From contig NZ_JRYR02000002.1 of assembly GCF_000807855.2 (NCBI RefSeq), forward strand, positions 1,393,429 through 1,457,428: DNA of 64,000 bases. Direction: 5' to 3'. Positions within the stretch are counted from its first letter, which is position 1. The number at the start of each line of letters is the position of its first letter. A program made the translations under genes and the position numbers. Origin of the DNA: Flammeovirga pacifica. GTDB lineage: Bacteria; Bacteroidota; Bacteroidia; Cytophagales; Flammeovirgaceae. The notes under the pieces were generated by a model, which saw only the letters and a program-made list of their open reading frames with translations, made no database searches and was not told where the DNA came from. Below are positions 18,747-28,445 of this stretch, piece by piece.

Positions 18747-21629
18747 ATGAAAACCACTACTAAACTTAAAAGCCTTCTATTGCTTCTGGCAATTATTGGG
18801 TTTACTACTTTATCTCAAGCACAGATTAACATCAACGTCAATACTTCTAATACAATTGCTACTAACGTAAGTGACAAATACGGTATTAACCTCAATGCTG
18901 GAGTTGATCATGACGTAGATAGAGCAGCAGGAAGCCGTACACTTGCTACTGCAATTTCTGAAACAGGAAGTAAGCGAATTCGCTACCCTGGTGGAGAAAA
19001 AACCAACTACTTTTTTTGGACGGCAGATCCTATGAACCCAGATCCAACGACAAACTATTGGACGGGTAGTTATGCGGATGGTGCACGTACTACTTTAAAC
19101 TTTGATGAGTTTATGAGTCTGTGTCAAGAAACGGGTGCAGAAGCGCATGTAAATGTAGCTTTGAGTATTTGGGATACAGTGACCTTAAATAAAACAATGG
19201 CTGCTGAATGGGTAAGGTATTCTAATATCACGAAAGGATATAATGTGAAATACTGGGAAATTGGCAATGAAATGTGGCATAACTCAAAACAAAATCAATG
19301 GGCTATGTTCCCTATCAATGTCAATACTTTAGCCGCAAAAGTAATTGAATATTCCAATGCCATGAAAGCGGTTGACCCTACTATTCAAGTGGGTGTTAGT
19401 TGGAAGGCAAATGAAGCACAACAATTAATTAACCTTTGTGGGGATGCACTCGACTTCATTGCTATTAGTAATTATACTAATGGTGGTGGAACTTCGTATG
19501 CGAATTATAAAAACGGGAATAATGTAGATCTTTTAAAAGTAGATGAAGGTTTAACGTTACCGACTGTCATTTCAGAATTTAACCAAGCAGATTGGACAGA
19601 TAGTGCATGGGATTTAGCCAATAATACAGGTAAAGGTTTAATCAATTTTGATTTGATAGGGCAAATTCTAGAAAGCTCAAAAACGGCTTATGGATGTCTA
19701 TGGAATACAAGATGGTACCCTGATGAAAATGGTGTTTATGAAGGTTTGAAATGGGATGCTATGGATAATCAAAATAACCTTACTGCTGTTGCGAAACCTC
19801 TTGTCTTATGGGAAAAATTCATCAAAGATGATTTGGTGCAAATTTCTAGTGGCAATTCTGATATTGTTGCGTATGCTGCTTATGATAATAGCAATGGAGA
19901 TTTAAACGTCTTCTTAATCAATAAAGAAACATCTTCTAATAACATCAACTTAAATATCAGTTCTTCTAATAGTTATAGTTCAGCGCAAGTTTGGCAATTT
20001 AAAGGGAATAATGAATCAGATACTAACCCTTCTGTTTCACAGCTTAGTAATTCAAGTTTAACAAGCAATACAATTAGTTATTCTTTACCTTCTACTTCTA
20101 TCACTGTATTTTCAATGACAAAAGACGAAGGTCAGAATGCTCTAATTACTCCTGTTGAAGGTGAAACTTACGAAGACACAGGCATCCAATTCAATTTTGA
20201 TACCAATTCAGCGACAGAATACATCTTTGTATATGATCAAAACTGGAATGAAATTGCTTCTCTTTCTGCTCCTAATTTCTCTTTCAATTATGTTCCTACA
20301 AGTACAGGAAATGCTACGTTCCATTATGAATATAATAATGCTAATTGGGGAAAAATAGGTCAAGGAAATGTTTCTATTACTATTACTGAAGGAAGTGGAA
20401 ACAATGAAACCATTGATACTTCTAAAACCTATTACATGATTAGCCCAACGCATAATCTAAAAATTGGAGCAAATGGTGGAGAAGATGCGTTTACGACATC
20501 TCTTTCAGCTACGGATCAAACGGTACAATGGCAGTTAACAGCATCATCTACGGCAGGTTTTTATCATATAGATTGTATTGGTGGTGGTGCAGTGCCACGT
20601 ATTCGTACAGATCGATCTTCACTTGCTGATATGCAATCCACAAATTCTAAAGGTGATTGGACAAAATGGTCTTTGGAAGCTGTTGCAGGTACTTCTTATT
20701 ATAGATTAACCACTAGAGGTGGAGATAATCCTCGTTTAAGAGTAGGTCCAAGTGGAATTGTAGAAATGCATCCTGCTACTTCTACGGGTTCGAATACTTA
20801 TATTTCTTTTGAAGAAGTAGGTTCAGGCTCAAGTAATGTTGCCGTTACTTCTGTTGCAATCTCCAATCAGAATGAGGTATTATATGCAGGAAATACATTA
20901 CAATTAAATGGAAGTGTTTCTCCTTCTAATGCCACAAATCAAAATGTAAGTTGGAGTAGTAATAATAATGCTGTAGCTACTGTCAATGCAAGTGGATTGG
21001 TTTCGGCTGTAGGAGTGGGTACTGCAAATATTACAGTAACTTCAGTAGACGGAGGACATTCAGCTTCTACAACAATCACTGTATATAATCAAGTGAATGC
21101 ATTAATTACTCCAGTGGAAGGTGGAACATATAGTAGTACTAGTCCATTGGAATTTATTTTTACTACATCTGCCGCAACACAATATATTTATGTATATGAT
21201 GCCAACTGGACGGAAGTTGCCTACTTAACTGCACCAAATTTCACATTCAGTCATACTCCTACTATCACGGGAAATACAAAATTCCACTATCAATTTAGAA
21301 ATGCTAGCTGGGGAAATATGGGAGATGATGCTAATGTAAACTTAACCATAACATCAAGTGGTGCAAGAAAAAATACGGCAGAAATAATGGAAACGTTAGA
21401 CCTTGCTGTTTACCCCAACCCTGCCACTGATTTTGTCACTATTGAAAGTAATAATATGAAAGGGATTAAGGCCTATACTCTATATACTTTAATGGGGCAA
21501 CAAGTAGTATCAGGTACATTTGAAGACACACATCAATTGTCTGTTTCAGGACTTAAAAAAGGTACTTATATTATCGTGGTAAGCGATGAAGCGGATAATC
21601 GTAAACAAGCCAAATTATTGGTGAATTAA
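18747..21629 (+). CDS. T9SS-secreted multimodular clan GH-A glycoside hydrolase (GH51/GH39/GH79-like)
   Basis: This is a 960-residue secreted enzyme with signal peptide TTLSQAQ. Residues about 27-460 look like a TIM-barrel glycosidase of clan GH-A. RIRYPGGEKTNYF matches the arabinofuranosidase-type entry motif. Glu175 in WEIGNEMWH is the likely acid/base and Glu277 in VISEFN the likely nucleophile. The C-terminal half has, in order, an accessory module at about 465-548 (ALITPVEGETYED), a ricin-like beta-trefoil at about 560-690 (YYMISPTHNLKIG), a bacterial Ig-like Big_2 domain at about 698-785, a second copy of the accessory module, and a type A T9SS sorting domain (YPNPATDFVTIES to KLLVN). 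The exact GH family is not certain. It follows the regulator gene and is followed by two hairpin terminators. Confidence 0.8.
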   Translation: MKTTTKLKSLLLLLAIIGFTTLSQAQININVNTSNTIATNVSDKYGINLNAGVDHDVDRAAGSRTLATAISETGSKRIRYPGGEKTNYFFWTADPMNPDPTTNYWTGSYADGARTTLNFDEFMSLCQETGAEAHVNVALSIWDTVTLNKTMAAEWVRYSNITKGYNVKYWEIGNEMWHNSKQNQWAMFPINVNTLAAKVIEYSNAMKAVDPTIQVGVSWKANEAQQLINLCGDALDFIAISNYTNGGGTSYANYKNGNNVDLLKVDEGLTLPTVISEFNQADWTDSAWDLANNTGKGLINFDLIGQILESSKTAYGCLWNTRWYPDENGVYEGLKWDAMDNQNNLTAVAKPLVLWEKFIKDDLVQISSGNSDIVAYAAYDNSNGDLNVFLINKETSSNNINLNISSSNSYSSAQVWQFKGNNESDTNPSVSQLSNSSLTSNTISYSLPSTSITVFSMTKDEGQNALITPVEGETYEDTGIQFNFDTNSATEYIFVYDQNWNEIASLSAPNFSFNYVPTSTGNATFHYEYNNANWGKIGQGNVSITITEGSGNNETIDTSKTYYMISPTHNLKIGANGGEDAFTTSLSATDQTVQWQLTASSTAGFYHIDCIGGGAVPRIRTDRSSLADMQSTNSKGDWTKWSLEAVAGTSYYRLTTRGGDNPRLRVGPSGIVEMHPATSTGSNTYISFEEVGSGSSNVAVTSVAISNQNEVLYAGNTLQLNGSVSPSNATNQNVSWSSNNNAVATVNASGLVSAVGVGTANITVTSVDGGHSASTTITVYNQVNALITPVEGGTYSSTSPLEFIFTTSAATQYIYVYDANWTEVAYLTAPNFTFSHTPTITGNTKFHYQFRNASWGNMGDDANVNLTITSSGARKNTAEIMETLDLAVYPNPATDFVTIESNNMKGIKAYTLYTLMGQQVVSGTFEDTHQLSVSGLKKGTYIIVVSDEADNRKQAKLLVN

Positions 21630-21640
21630 CGCTTATAACT

Positions 21641-21682
21641 CTCTTATAACCATTGATTATTTCAGTGGTTATAAGAGCTTTT
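21641..21682 (+). terminator. intrinsic terminator of the GH-A gene
   Basis: A perfect 12-bp stem (CTCTTATAACCA at 21641-21652, TGGTTATAAGAG at 21666-21677) is followed by CTTTT. It begins 11 bp after the stop codon. Confidence 0.8.
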
Positions 21683-21694
21683 AATGACTTAAAT

Positions 21695-21740
21695 AAGAGT
21701 CTGTCTCATAACTAAGTTATGAATCAGACTCTTTTTTTTT
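21695..21740 (+). terminator. second terminator, overlapping the end of the Crp-like gene
   Basis: AAGAGTCTG (21695-21703) and CAGACTCTT (21725-21733) form a stem with inner CATAAC/GTTATG pairs, followed by a run of T to 21740. The right arm and T run also encode the lysine/glutamate-rich C-terminus of the Crp-like protein on the minus strand. It is strong for plus-strand transcripts; the minus-strand T run is weak. Confidence 0.75.
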
Positions 21741-22307
21741 AGTTTTTTCTAATCGAATTCTACTTAAACTTTGTTGAGTGATACCCAAATAAGAAGCAAT
21801 ATGATAATTCGAGATGTATTGTTCAATATCAGCATATTGTTTTAAAAACAAATCATATCTATCAGAAGCTGACAGTTGCAATTGATTAAGAATTCTATGA
21901 TTGAGGTTCATAGCGTATCTCTCTAAATTCTTTCTTTGATAGCGTTCAAATTCTGGAAATAGATGATATATCTCGTTTAAGTCATCAGTATTGAATTCTA
22001 TTACTTTTGCTTCTTTTATACATTCCACTGTAAGAGAGGCAATACTGTTATTATATAAAGCAGTAAAATCACTTACCCACCAATCTTTAATAGCAAATTG
22101 TAAGGTGTGCTCTCTGCCTGTATTATTATTACTAAATGAGCGTATACAACCATCTAAAACAAAAAAGGATTTATTTACTTTTTCCCCCTCTCTTATCAAG
22201 ATATCTCCTTTAGCCAAGTTTCTGGTTTTAGCAATTTTATATACTTGTGCTTCTGCTTCTTCACTAAGCACTATTAAACTCTTGATTTTTTCTATTAAGC
22301 TTTTCAA
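21717..22307 (-). CDS. Crp/Fnr-family transcriptional regulator
   Basis: This 196-residue protein has a cyclic-nucleotide-binding-like beta-barrel at about residues 10-120 (GDILIREGEKVNKSFFVLDGCIRSF). A dimerisation helix follows (LFPEFERYQRKNLERYAMNLNHRI). A short C-terminal helix-turn-helix ends the chain (ISNYHIASYLGITQQSLSRIRLE). It resembles the many Crp-like regulators of Bacteroidota that lack the cAMP-binding arginine-serine signature. It reads against the flanking carbohydrate genes, so a role in the locus is not shown. The lysine-rich C-terminal residues are encoded by the T run of the neighbouring terminator. Confidence 0.88.
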   Translation of the reverse strand: MKSLIEKIKSLIVLSEEAEAQVYKIAKTRNLAKGDILIREGEKVNKSFFVLDGCIRSFSNNNTGREHTLQFAIKDWWVSDFTALYNNSIASLTVECIKEAKVIEFNTDDLNEIYHLFPEFERYQRKNLERYAMNLNHRILNQLQLSASDRYDLFLKQYADIEQYISNYHIASYLGITQQSLSRIRLEKTKKKESDS

Positions 22308-22698
22308 ATTGATGTCAGATAAAAGTTATACCACATACAACTATATAGAATCCTTGAGCATTATATTGGAAGTTTTGAGCTTCCTATCAATAGAACAAAT
22401 TCTATTTACTTACACAAATAAAACAATCAAATATTAAAGTAATGAATACAACTTTTGAATATTATAATTATGTATAATTTACGCTACAAATTGTGGAAAT
22501 TGAGTACATGTCTGTTTTATTCTTCCCAAAAGCAATAAGAGTCACCAACTTTCCTCGTCAATTCATATTGAGTCATGACTTATTCTTATCTAAATTTTCA
22601 ATTTTCATTTTTGTGTTCATTTTAGTCAAATTTATATCTACATCTTTTCTATTACTTTGATAGTATTGTAGTATCAAACATCAAAGCATACCAACGAA
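22308..22698. promoter_or_regulatory. divergent spacer between Crp-like gene and sulfatase
   Basis: This 391-bp AT-rich spacer must carry promoters for both flanking genes. TTTTTGTGTT occurs at 22608-22617, about 80 bp before the sulfatase start. A TTACTTTG lies about 40 bp further on and is only a near match to the -7 consensus. No other structure was seen. Confidence 0.4.
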
Positions 22699-24345
22699 AT
22701 GAAAAGAATACTATTTTTTAACCTACTCCTTTTGAGTTTTTGGTCGTGTAAATCAACTCAAAAAGAATCTGTAAACAACGATACAGCTAAAAAACCAAAC
22801 ATCATTTTAATCATGGCAGACGACATGGGGTTCTCTGACCTTGGCTTTATGGGCTCAGGAATCAATACTCCTAACATTGATCGTTTGGCTAAAGGAGGTT
22901 TAACCTTCAATCAATTTTATAATGCTGGTAGGTGTTGTCCTACAAGAGCTACTTTAATGACCGGTCTTTATGCACATAATGCCGATCTAGGTTGGATGAC
23001 TGCTTCTGACTTTGGTAGACCGGGTTATCGTGGAGCCATCAGCCAGAATAGTGTAACTATAGCACAGGTTTTAAAATCTGCGGGATATAACAATTACATG
23101 ACAGGTAAATGGCACTTGACTTACGATAGAACAATGGTTCCTGAAGGAGATAATAGTAATTGGCCTATACAAAGAGGTTTTGATGAATATTATGGAATTC
23201 TTGCTGGAGGTGGCGGATACTATGATCCAAATACGCTAACAAAGAATAATACGATCATAGCTCCATCAGATGATTTTTATTTAACTGAGGCCATTAATAC
23301 TTCTACAATCGAAATGTTGGAAAATCATTATAAAGAAAAAAGTGATCAACCCTATTTCTTTTATGTAGCTCATTATGCTCCTCATCGACCGTTACATGCA
23401 TTAAAAGACGATATCAAAAAATACAAAGGAAAATTCCATAAAGGATGGGATCATTTCCGTCAGCAGCGTTTTGATAAAATGAAAGAACAAGGCTTACTAG
23501 ATAACTGGACTTTAAGTAAAAGACCTGCTGATATACCTGCTTGGGACACGCTAACAGAAGAAGATAAAGAAATGTGGGAAGTGTATATGGAAGTTTATGC
23601 TGCACAAATTGATAGAATGGATCAAGGCATTGGTCAAATTATTGATTTCCTGGACGAAAAAGATGAATTAGACAATACTATCATTCTATTTTTATCTGAT
23701 AATGGTGGCAATAAAGAACCTGAAGGACAGCTAACAAAAGCTTCTTTAATGACAGATATTGGCGGAAAAACATTTAACCAAAGCTACAGAAGACAATGGG
23801 CTAATGTGAGTAATACACCTTTTAGATTATACAAAAGCTCAAACCACGAAGGTGGTATTTCTACCCCTTTGATTGTACACTGGCCTGCCAAAATTAAAAA
23901 AGGAACCATAAGTAATCAGCAGGGGCATGTACTAGATATTTTACCTACTTTAATGGAAGTGAGTGGTGCTAGTTACCCAAATACAGTGAATAATAATGAA
24001 ATAAAACCTTTCCAAGGAGTAAGCTTTGCGTCTACTTTTGAAGGTAATCATTTTGAAAGAGGACCTCTATTTTTTGAACATGAAGCTGATAGAGCTGTTA
24101 TCGATGGGAAATGGAAATTAGTAGCCTTAAAAGGAAAGAAACCTTTGTACAAAGGAAAATGGAAACTATATGATTTATCTATAGATAGAGCAGAAGAGTA
24201 TGATTTATTTGATCAATATCCTGAAGTTTCTGAGGAATTAATTCAAAAATGGAATGAATGGGCTCGATCTAATAATGTGCTTCCTTTGGATGGAAGTGGA
24301 TGGGGTAAAAAGATTAAGAGTGATATAAATACAAAGGACATTTAA
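22699..24345 (+). CDS. arylsulfatase lipoprotein (S1 family)
   Basis: This 548-residue sulfatase has a lipobox LLSFWSC (Cys17). NIILIMADDMGFSDLG carries the first metal ligands. C-C-P-T-R (Cys79 as formylglycine precursor, in AGRCCPTRATLMTG) is the maturation motif. TGKWHL and ILFLSDNGGN contribute the rest of the active site. The motif differs from the C-G-P-S-R and C-A-P-A-R of the other four sulfatases here, so it probably belongs to a different S1 subfamily and removes a different sulfate. An AT-rich inverted repeat with a long loop follows the stop (24346-24428) and may end the transcript. Confidence 0.93.
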   Translation: MKRILFFNLLLLSFWSCKSTQKESVNNDTAKKPNIILIMADDMGFSDLGFMGSGINTPNIDRLAKGGLTFNQFYNAGRCCPTRATLMTGLYAHNADLGWMTASDFGRPGYRGAISQNSVTIAQVLKSAGYNNYMTGKWHLTYDRTMVPEGDNSNWPIQRGFDEYYGILAGGGGYYDPNTLTKNNTIIAPSDDFYLTEAINTSTIEMLENHYKEKSDQPYFFYVAHYAPHRPLHALKDDIKKYKGKFHKGWDHFRQQRFDKMKEQGLLDNWTLSKRPADIPAWDTLTEEDKEMWEVYMEVYAAQIDRMDQGIGQIIDFLDEKDELDNTIILFLSDNGGNKEPEGQLTKASLMTDIGGKTFNQSYRRQWANVSNTPFRLYKSSNHEGGISTPLIVHWPAKIKKGTISNQQGHVLDILPTLMEVSGASYPNTVNNNEIKPFQGVSFASTFEGNHFERGPLFFEHEADRAVIDGKWKLVALKGKKPLYKGKWKLYDLSIDRAEEYDLFDQYPEVSEELIQKWNEWARSNNVLPLDGSGWGKKIKSDINTKDI

Positions 24346-24500
24346 GAGTATACCTCTTTGTATAATTAATAGCTTTTGAAGCTACTTATTCTTAAAATTT
24401 TATCAGATAGCAATGGTTATACTCTTTTAAGTCTACTTTGATTAGACGACAAATAACCATTTTATTTTTTCAATGAATCACCTGCATTAATTTTATAATA

Positions 24501-26483
24501 ATGAAGAGATTTTTCAATATCTTTTTAATATTTATTATTTGTAATTCAAATATTATACTAGCATCAAACATTTACTATTTTAGTAATAATGGAGATGATC
24601 AAAATGAAGGAACAAAAGATGCTCCATGGAAGTCTTTAGAAAAAGCTACATCCATAGCTAAACTAAGTAATAATGGAGGTTTACTACAACCCGGTGATCA
24701 AGTTCTTTTTAAAAGTGGAGATACTTTTGAAGGTCAATTTTTGATTGCTTGCTCTGGTACGGAAGAAGCTCCTATCATTATTAGTCATTATGACGAAGGA
24801 GAATTACCTATCCTTTCTGGGTCAGGAAATTTACCTGGTGGAGATTACATTGAAACCATCAAAATGACCAATACAAGCTATGTTACATTAGATGGCATAT
24901 GGGTTAAAAATGATAGAAAAAACAAAGGTGAATTTCTTTGGAATACCAACACTTCAATTGGCATTAAGGTATATGCTAATAAATGGAGTGGACTTCAAAA
25001 AGGATTAAAATTTATCAACTTAAAAATCACAGATATATTTGGGATTGATATGATTGATTGGGAAGGGAAATTCACTCTCGATTATTATACAGCACATGGT
25101 ATCTTTTTTGATTCTGAACCTGATAACTTACAAGCTAATCCTATCAAACAAATAGGTATTGATGATGTATTGATAGAAAATTGTTATTTCTATAATATTG
25201 GTTCAAGAGGGATTAATGTTAGACACCTTACCAACATCAGAAACAACCCTATTGACGAAGAAGACCGTAATAGAAATTATATTATCCGCAATAACACATT
25301 CGAAAAATTAGGAGGAGATGGGATCGTGTTTGCTTCTGCTTGTAATGCTATTGTAGAAAAAAATGATTTTATTGATCTAGGTTGGGGAGACCATAAATCT
25401 TCTACCGATCGTTACTTTGGGCGTGGCGAAGGTTGTTGGATCTGGAATACTAGAAATATTATTGTACAATACAATAGACAATATAGAGCTAGAGGTTTTG
25501 GTGATACCTATGGTGCTGGCGGACATATTGACTTCTTCTGTAAGAATGCCATTTTTCAATATAACTATAGTGAAGATACAGAAGGAGGTTTCTGTGAAAT
25601 TTTAGGAGATTGCGTCAATAGTACTTTTAGATATAATGTGAGTAAAAATGATGGATTTAGAGATTTTCATGGTTATACCATTTGGGTTTCTGGGTTTGTT
25701 GGAGGAGATGAAGATCCTGTTAGATCGGATAGTAATTATGTTTATAACAATACCATTTTATTAGACAAAGCTGGGTATAACCCCAACATCTCTATCTATG
25801 CTAAAAACACTTTTATCTATAATAATATCTTTAAAGCTACAAATGGAGCTTCTATTGGTTCTAAATCAGTAGAGATTGACATTGAAGAAGGAAGTCAACT
25901 TTATGTAAGTAATAATCTTTTCTCAGGAAGTATATCTAGATATTTAAGTGTTCTTGATGATCATGCAATAATAGATAAAGACCCTTTATTTATGGATGTG
26001 TCTGATGATGATATTGATGGTTTCCAATTAAAAGAAGGAAGCCCTGCCATAGATAATGGGAAGAAATTTCCTGAACCTTCTTTCCCTATGGCTGGAAAAG
26101 GAATTTTTAAAAATATAGATCTATATACTACCACCGATATATATGGTAATGAAGTAGATATCAATCAATTTCTACCCAATATTGGTGCAGACAATCAATA
26201 TAATTCTAAAAAAGAAAATCATGTACTAAGTATTTCGTCAAATCCTATCAAGTTATTTGATTTTTACCCTAATCCTACCTCGAATGAGGTCACTATTAAA
26301 ACTACTCAACAAGGAGGAGAATATATCGTTAAGATCTTCTCTGTTGTTGGTGGGTTAATTGATACCTTCGTGATACATCAACAAACAAAAATAAATATTT
26401 CACACCTTCAAAAAGGAACCTATTTATTAATGCTTGTAGATAATGAAGGGAAACATCATACAGAAAAATTAGTAATCAAGTAA
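24501..26483 (+). CDS. T9SS-secreted right-handed beta-helix protein
   Basis: This is a 660-residue secreted protein. After the signal peptide comes IYYFSNNGDDQNEGTKDAPW, then a long parallel beta-helix (about residues 25-560) with repeated rungs such as VLIENCYFYNIG, YIIRNNTFEKLG, IIVQYNRQYRARG and AIFQYNYSEDTEGG. Residues about 580-660 form a T9SS type A sorting tail (FYPNPTSNEVTIKT to KLVIK). It lacks the N-terminal binding domain and Ig-like modules of its two larger relatives at 29828 and 33623. The beta-helix of the 33623 protein is very similar in the segment GGDGIVFASACN to EDTEGGF. Folds like this occur in polysaccharide lyases and in GH82 and GH110, but no family signature was recognised. 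Confidence 0.8.
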   Translation: MKRFFNIFLIFIICNSNIILASNIYYFSNNGDDQNEGTKDAPWKSLEKATSIAKLSNNGGLLQPGDQVLFKSGDTFEGQFLIACSGTEEAPIIISHYDEGELPILSGSGNLPGGDYIETIKMTNTSYVTLDGIWVKNDRKNKGEFLWNTNTSIGIKVYANKWSGLQKGLKFINLKITDIFGIDMIDWEGKFTLDYYTAHGIFFDSEPDNLQANPIKQIGIDDVLIENCYFYNIGSRGINVRHLTNIRNNPIDEEDRNRNYIIRNNTFEKLGGDGIVFASACNAIVEKNDFIDLGWGDHKSSTDRYFGRGEGCWIWNTRNIIVQYNRQYRARGFGDTYGAGGHIDFFCKNAIFQYNYSEDTEGGFCEILGDCVNSTFRYNVSKNDGFRDFHGYTIWVSGFVGGDEDPVRSDSNYVYNNTILLDKAGYNPNISIYAKNTFIYNNIFKATNGASIGSKSVEIDIEEGSQLYVSNNLFSGSISRYLSVLDDHAIIDKDPLFMDVSDDDIDGFQLKEGSPAIDNGKKFPEPSFPMAGKGIFKNIDLYTTTDIYGNEVDINQFLPNIGADNQYNSKKENHVLSISSNPIKLFDFYPNPTSNEVTIKTTQQGGEYIVKIFSVVGGLIDTFVIHQQTKINISHLQKGTYLLMLVDNEGKHHTEKLVIK

Positions 26484-26869
26484 AATATTCATTCAAGTTT
26501 ATCTGTCTTAGAAGCTATTCCATTTATTTGGGGTAGCTTCTTTTTTCAATAACACGAAATCTTATTTATGGTGTAAAATTTAAGCTAATAATTACTTGTG
26601 TGTTAAAAAATTTCTAATTGTGTTACCTATACTTGATTCTGTGTTCTTTAAAAACTAATAATAGATGTTAATTGAGGAAGTCAATTGACAAGAATACTAT
26701 TGGGTACTTATTATACCTTTTGAATCAGAGCTACTCATTTGATTTATCGAATTACCTCATGTAGAAGAAGAAAAATTTGTAAAGTAATACTGACTGTCCA
26801 ACTACTGTTTATAAAGGCTGTCTCGTTATGAGATGGCCTTTTCTTATAATTATTTGATACCTATAAATA
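26484..26869. other. intergenic stretch with orphan promoter-like words and a second hairpin
   Basis: After the terminator at 26510-26546 there is about 270 bp without a supported frame on either strand. It contains AATTGTGTTA and CTGTGTTC near 26616-26645, words like those upstream of other genes here but with no plus-strand gene to drive. A hairpin AAAGGC/GCCTTT at 26813-26842 probably ends the minus-strand gene pair at 26870-28009. A gene may have been lost here. Confidence 0.4.
26510..26546 (+). terminator. intrinsic terminator of beta-helix gene
   Basis: AGAAGCTA (26510-26517) pairs with TAGCTTCT (26534-26541) and is followed by a T run. It lies 27 bp after the stop codon. Confidence 0.8.
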
Positions 26870-27445
26870 CTAACTTTTCAATAAGCTGTGTACTAGTGCC
26901 TTTAATTCAGGCAATACCTCTTGTTTAAACCAGGGGTTCTTTGCTTGCCAAATATTGTTTCTTGGAGAAGGATGAGGCAATACCATAAATTGAGGTAGAT
27001 ACTCCTTAAAATTCTTTACGGTAGCTGTTAAAGTTTTTTGCTTCTTTTTACCTAAGTAATACTCTTGAGCATACTGTCCAATAAGCAAGGTGAGCTCCAC
27101 TTGCTTCATATTATCTAATAGTAATTGATGCCATTGAGGGGCACATTCTTTTCTTGGAGGTAAGTCTCCAGATTTTCCTTTACCAGGATAACAAAAACCC
27201 ATGGGAACAATACCAATTAATTCGTTGTCATAAAATGTAGTACTGTCTATTCCCATCCAATTTCTGAGGTTCTCACCACTTTGGTCGTCCCATGGAATCC
27301 CACTTCTATGCACCTTAGTTCCTGGTGCCTGACCAATAATTAAAATTTTTGAATTTTCACTTACAGACACTACAGGTCTTGGTCCCAATTCTAAATGTGG
27401 AACACAAAGTTGACATTGTTTAATTTCTTCAAGGAGCTTTTTCAA
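26870..27445 (-). CDS. uracil-DNA glycosylase family protein
   Basis: This 191-residue protein has the family's two active-site blocks: IIGQAPGTKVHRSGIPWDD (residues about 33-52, motif A region) and LPHPSPRNNIW (motif B, with His). It starts with CQLC but lacks the full set of four cysteines of the iron-sulfur family 4 enzymes, so it belongs to the shorter cluster-free relatives. These enzymes remove uracil or other damaged bases from DNA; the exact substrate is unknown. It follows the ClbS/DfsB-like gene by 9 bp and is probably in one operon with it. It has no link to the carbohydrate genes. Confidence 0.85.
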   Translation of the reverse strand: MKKLLEEIKQCQLCVPHLELGPRPVVSVSENSKILIIGQAPGTKVHRSGIPWDDQSGENLRNWMGIDSTTFYDNELIGIVPMGFCYPGKGKSGDLPPRKECAPQWHQLLLDNMKQVELTLLIGQYAQEYYLGKKKQKTLTATVKNFKEYLPQFMVLPHPSPRNNIWQAKNPWFKQEVLPELKALVHSLLKS

Positions 27446-27454
27446 TTGACTATT

Positions 27455-28009
27455 TTATGCTTCTTTCAGACAGATAAGTACGCTTTTTTTATGTGCTTTT
27501 AGTTTCTTAATAGCCCAGTCATAATGACTTGAGGTGGCAGAAATAAAGTAGCTACCCAAGGTGGTACTACCCGTCCAATCAAAATGTTTTTTGGTAAACA
27601 ACTGTTTATCTGTCAAAGGTTCTAATAACTCAATCACAGCATTATGACTTAATTTAAGCATTTCTCTGGCATTTTCTAAAGGAGTCTTCTGGTGAATACG
27701 CCAAAATTCCATATTTAGATCACCATATGTTTTCCAATTATATGGGTGAGGAAGAAAAGGTGTTGGTTCGCCTTCTGAATTAGAGTTCACCCAATTCAAA
27801 AGTAATTCATGCCATTCAAATAAATGAATAATAATATCTCTTAGGTTTTTATCTCGTGACCAGTGGGCTTCTTTCTTTTTATCGTCGTAAGAAAAATCAA
27901 AGGGTTGCTCTAATATCTCTGCAGGAATAGAGTTAATTACTTCCCACATTTTATCAAATTTTTCAGAGGCTACTTGTACTAATTCTATTTTTGTTGTTGG
28001 ACGTGGCAT
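27455..28009 (-). CDS. ClbS/DfsB family four-helix bundle protein
   Basis: This 184-residue cytosolic protein resembles the ClbS/DfsB family. It begins MPRPTTKIELVQVASEKFDKMW and has DIIIHLFEWHELLLNWV, FLPHPYNWKTYGDLN and a C-terminal TSSHYDWAIKKLKAH, matching the family's DinB-like helix bundle. ClbS itself protects colibactin producers by hydrolysing the toxin's cyclopropane; most homologues have no known role. The ATG at 28009 is preferred over a GTG one codon earlier. Only 9 bp separate it from the DNA glycosylase downstream, an arrangement that suggests a DNA-damage or genotoxin-protection function, which is inference. Confidence 0.82.
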   Translation of the reverse strand: MPRPTTKIELVQVASEKFDKMWEVINSIPAEILEQPFDFSYDDKKKEAHWSRDKNLRDIIIHLFEWHELLLNWVNSNSEGEPTPFLPHPYNWKTYGDLNMEFWRIHQKTPLENAREMLKLSHNAVIELLEPLTDKQLFTKKHFDWTGSTTLGSYFISATSSHYDWAIKKLKAHKKSVLICLKEA

Positions 28010-28283
28010 CACAAACTTAGGTTACTTAATTAAATCCATCCGATGAATCATTTCACTCCTATCCTAATTTTAATAAGGTATAATTGAGTAGGTTATCATC
28101 AGGTATATCTTTTCAAAAATAAAAGAACAACAAATTGAGGAGTAAATAAATGATATTCATTCTCAAAAAATGGTGTTCATGCTCGGGATGTATACTATTA
28201 ATTAATAGGTGTACATTCAATGGTTTGGACAAAAGGGTGTTGTTTCTTGAGTAACCGGGAAAGAAAATAAAGTATAGTTCTAA

Positions 28284-28394
28284 ATTGATTCTAATAAAAA
28301 TATAAAACATAACATCGATAGGATCAGTATTTTACCTAACAGCGCACCTAATCTCTTTGATGATACTGATGAGATTTTAACTAAGACAAAATAA
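28284..28394 (+). pseudogene. possible 3' remnant of a lost gene
   Basis: Between TAA at 28281 and TAA at 28392 the plus strand reads 36 residues ending DRISILPNSAPNLFDDTDE and ILTKTK. The last 25 have a protein-like composition unlike the surrounding AT-rich spacer. There is no ATG, and a strong terminator overlaps the stop codon, as expected for the end of a real gene. No family was recognised. It could also be chance. Confidence 0.25.
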
Positions 28395-28423
28395 AAGACA
28401 CTCTCTCGGGTGTCTTTTATTTT
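28388..28423. terminator. bidirectional intrinsic terminator
   Basis: A perfect 14-bp stem (28388-28401 with 28410-28423) has an 8-base loop, with A-rich and T-rich outer arms. It ends the minus-strand HchA-like gene? No: that gene is transcribed leftward and stops at 28446, so the hairpin is its 3' terminator. It could also serve a plus-strand transcript. Confidence 0.85.
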
Positions 28424-28445
28424 ATCATTACTATATATCAAGAAA

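Larger units (their letters stand above)
28010..28445. other. intergenic region with a coding remnant and a strong terminator
   Basis: No complete gene is supported here. A plus-strand frame without a start codon (28284-28394) runs directly into a 14-bp stem terminator (28388-28423). A 65-residue minus-strand frame at 28113-28310 has an unlikely composition and was not accepted. Confidence 0.5.

Noticed and set aside
24501-26483. Naming the beta-helix proteins as GH82 iota-carrageenases or PL6 lyases
   Set aside because: The fold is shared, but no family-specific catalytic motif could be recognised, so the label would be a guess.
28113-28310. 65-residue minus-strand frame
   Set aside because: It is rich in Phe, Ile and Leu as any frame of this AT-rich spacer would be, ends close to unrelated structures and lacks a clear start context.
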